Shown piece after piece: positions 5,603 through 6,694 of a stretch of 6,694 nucleotides of DNA (positions are counted from its first letter, which is position 1; the number at the start of each line of letters is the position of its first letter). The position numbers and the translations under genes are program-made. Source of the stretch: Prevotella sp. UBA1395 (GTDB lineage Bacteria > Bacteroidota > Bacteroidia > Bacteroidales > Bacteroidaceae); NCBI GenBank assembly GCA_002305235.1, contig DBQL01000193.1, positions 9,256 to 15,949 of the forward strand, written 5' to 3'. The notes beneath the pieces are model-generated. The model was not told the origin of the DNA. It was given only the letters and a program-made list of their open reading frames with translations, and ran no database searches.

Positions 5603-5615
5603 GTTAAAAAAAGCC
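5571..5615 (-). terminator. Nested hairpin, possible terminator of the tRNA-Thr/Gly transcript
   Basis: An outer stem, GGCTTTTT (5571-5578) with AAAAAGCC (5608-5615), encloses an inner stem, TAAAAT (5583-5588) with ATTTTA (5594-5599). Read on the minus strand it lies about 70 nt after tRNA-Gly and is followed by GTATTTTAAT, so it could end that transcript. The stems are AT-rich and the T run is broken. Confidence 0.3.
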
Positions 5616-5683
5616 TAAAAAATGGTGTTTTGCGGTGGTTTGTTGTGTTGTAACAATTTGATTTACAAACACTTAGAATGTTG

Positions 5684-5754
5684 AGCGGAATACGGGAGTC
5701 GAACCCGCCTCACAAGCTTGGGAAGCTCGTGCACTACCGATGTGCTAATTCCGC
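5684..5754 (-). tRNA. tRNA-Gly (anticodon CCC)
   Basis: Read leftward from 5754, this is a 71-nt cloverleaf. The acceptor stem is GCGGAAT/ATTCCGC with discriminator U, the D arm GCAC/GTGC, the anticodon stem CGAGC/GCTTG with loop TTCCCAA (anticodon CCC, reading GGG), and the T arm GCGGG/CCCGT with TTCGACT. CCA is not encoded (TCAAC follows, counting the discriminator). It is the second gene of a two-tRNA transcript, 70 nt after tRNA-Thr. Confidence 0.95.
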
Positions 5755-5824
5755 AGGTAGGCCCTTTGCCCTTCAATAATAAGAAACCTTTGCTTCGATA
5801 CTCTCCTCCTTTTTCTTATCGTTG

Positions 5825-5897
<73 letters not shown>

Positions 5898-5909
5898 GAT
5901 TTGCGAGTG

Positions 5910-5941
5910 CAAAGATAAAGTATTTTTTCTGAAACTCCAAA
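5910..5941 (-). promoter_or_regulatory. Consensus Bacteroidetes promoter for tRNA-Thr/tRNA-Gly
   Basis: On the minus strand, TTTG (5941-5938), a 20-nt spacer and TATCTTTG (5917-5910) match the consensus fully. The expected start, near 5903, lies only about six bases before tRNA-Thr, so the pre-tRNA leader is very short. Confidence 0.8.
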
Positions 5942-6046
5942 TTATATTGAATAAATCATATATGAAAAATGCCATAATCTGTTGCAAGTTTTTTTTTACG
6001 AGCGATTTTATTCCATATCATTTGGAGTTCAGATGTTTCACATTGC

Positions 6047-6694
6047 TTATTTTTTATATTTCGCTATAAGGTTGGCCGCTCTCTCATCGCCTAAAGTCTG
6101 TGCTTTTTGCAGGGCTTCTATCCCTTCAGACTTCTTAGAAGCGTCTTTGAGCTCGCACAGGGCTATACCTTTTATAATATAGAGGTCAGAATATTGATCG
6201 GTGAGCTGCAAAGCCAAGTTTGTTGTGCGCACGGCGTCTTCCAATTGGTTGAGTTGAAGTTGCAGGCTTGCCATCTCGGCATAGTATGTCGGCTCCGTTC
6301 GATTGAGCACAATGGCATGTGCAATGTCGTTAAGGGCTAACTGATATTGTCTTATTTTGGTCTCACATTTGAACTTGGTATAATAGAAATCGTGTGTCGC
6401 ACGATTGTTCATCAATGAGTCGTAAACAATATAGTCTTTGAACGCCTTACGGTATTCTCCCGCGTTGTCATAGTATCTTCCTCGTGCCAAAACGTATGGC
6501 GCAGACACCAAACCCGTTTGTGCGTTGACGGCCATGTCGAGTAGAGCGATAATCTCCTCGTTTGGTGCCTTCAATTGTGTCTTGCATTGTGCGGACTCAT
6601 AGTATATCTCGCCGTTTTTCCCCATGTCGGTCTTTTGCAATTCGGTGAAAATGTCTAAGGCTTTTTGGTATTCTCCCTTGGCATAGATAATCTG
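6047..6694 (-). CDS. Tetratricopeptide-repeat protein, N-terminus cut by window edge
   Basis: The frame is open from the right edge (6694) to TAA at 6047-6049, giving 215 visible residues; the true start lies outside the window. A TTG at 6640 is internal, because the 18 codons before it read as good TPR sequence (YAKGEYQKALDIF). Visible repeats, numbered in the fragment, lie at about 1-20, 66-96 (YVLARGRYYDNAGEYRKAF), 101-131 (YYTKFKCETKIRQYQLAL), 135-166 (YYAEMASLQLQLNQLEDAV) and 169-205 (LYIIKGIALCELKDAS, then a longer insert before EALQKAQTLGD). It ends in a short basic tail, IAKYKK. TPR arrays are protein-protein scaffolds; in Bacteroidales many such proteins are exported lipoproteins, but the N-terminus that would show this is missing. 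It probably has no coupling to the tRNA operon downstream, which has its own promoter. No convincing terminator is seen after the stop. Confidence 0.85.
   Translation of the reverse strand, partial: QIIYAKGEYQKALDIFTELQKTDMGKNGEIYYESAQCKTQLKAPNEEIIALLDMAVNAQTGLVSAPYVLARGRYYDNAGEYRKAFKDYIVYDSLMNNRATHDFYYTKFKCETKIRQYQLALNDIAHAIVLNRTEPTYYAEMASLQLQLNQLEDAVRTTNLALQLTDQYSDLYIIKGIALCELKDASKKSEGIEALQKAQTLGDERAANLIAKYKK

Larger units (their letters stand above)
5491..5683. other. AT-rich convergent intergenic gap with short repeats
   Basis: This gap lies between two converging transcripts and has no credible gene. It holds a GATACTGA direct repeat (5536-5543 and 5548-5555), an orphan GACTCGGGGGC followed by seven T (5515-5532), and the tandem repeat with nested hairpin listed separately. 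The rest is G/T-rich and featureless. Confidence 0.5.

Noticed and set aside
6008..6028. CCATATCATTTGG quasi-palindrome after the TPR gene as a terminator
   Set aside because: The stem is short and mismatched in the centre, and no T run follows in the reading direction.

Overview
The window looks like chromosome from a member of the Bacteroidales, most likely Prevotella-like. The evidence is several matches to the Bacteroidetes sigma-factor promoter (TTTG, about 20 bases, TAnnTTTG), starts without strong Shine-Dalgarno sequences, a family 10-like glycosyl hydrolase with an N-terminal signal peptide, and a recR / membrane protein / glycosyltransferase / acetyltransferase row that I recall from this order. 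The genus is inference; no rRNA is present to fix it.

Left part (1-1196, minus strand): the N-terminal 398 codons of a secreted GHL10-type glycosyl hydrolase run off the left edge. A divergent promoter region (1197-1406) follows, in which the promoters for the two directions overlap. On the plus strand come a small outer-membrane beta-barrel protein (1407-1889) and then a tight row: recR (1941-2546), a four-helix membrane protein (2556-2984), a family 2 glycosyltransferase starting at a TTG that overlaps the previous stop (2981-4159), and a SpeG-like GNAT acetyltransferase (4163-4684). Spacing of 9 nt, a 4-nt overlap and 3 nt argues for one transcript from recR onward, possibly including the barrel gene. 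DNA repair and envelope glycan functions share this row without an obvious common pathway.

Middle part: a consensus promoter at 4692-4723 drives two identical tRNA-Asp(GTC) genes repeated at a 99-nt period. Another promoter drives a 98-residue protein (5140-5436) with a lysine/alanine-rich histone H1-like tail and a winged-helix domain resembling DUF2582, closed by a strong terminator (5458-5490).

Right part (minus strand): an unannotated 190-nt AT-rich gap holds a 20-bp tandem repeat and a nested hairpin. It is followed by a tRNA-Thr(CGT)-tRNA-Gly(CCC) operon read leftward from a consensus promoter at 5910-5941, and then the C-terminal 215 codons of a TPR protein whose start lies beyond the right edge.

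The gene content is mostly ordinary housekeeping and envelope genes. I see no CRISPR array, transposase, integrase or defence cassette. The points worth a second look are the H1-like winged-helix protein, a tRNA leader complementary to its own tRNA anticodon arm, the glycosyltransferase tail, the overlapping divergent promoters with a small-ORF leader, and the repeat in the convergent gap.
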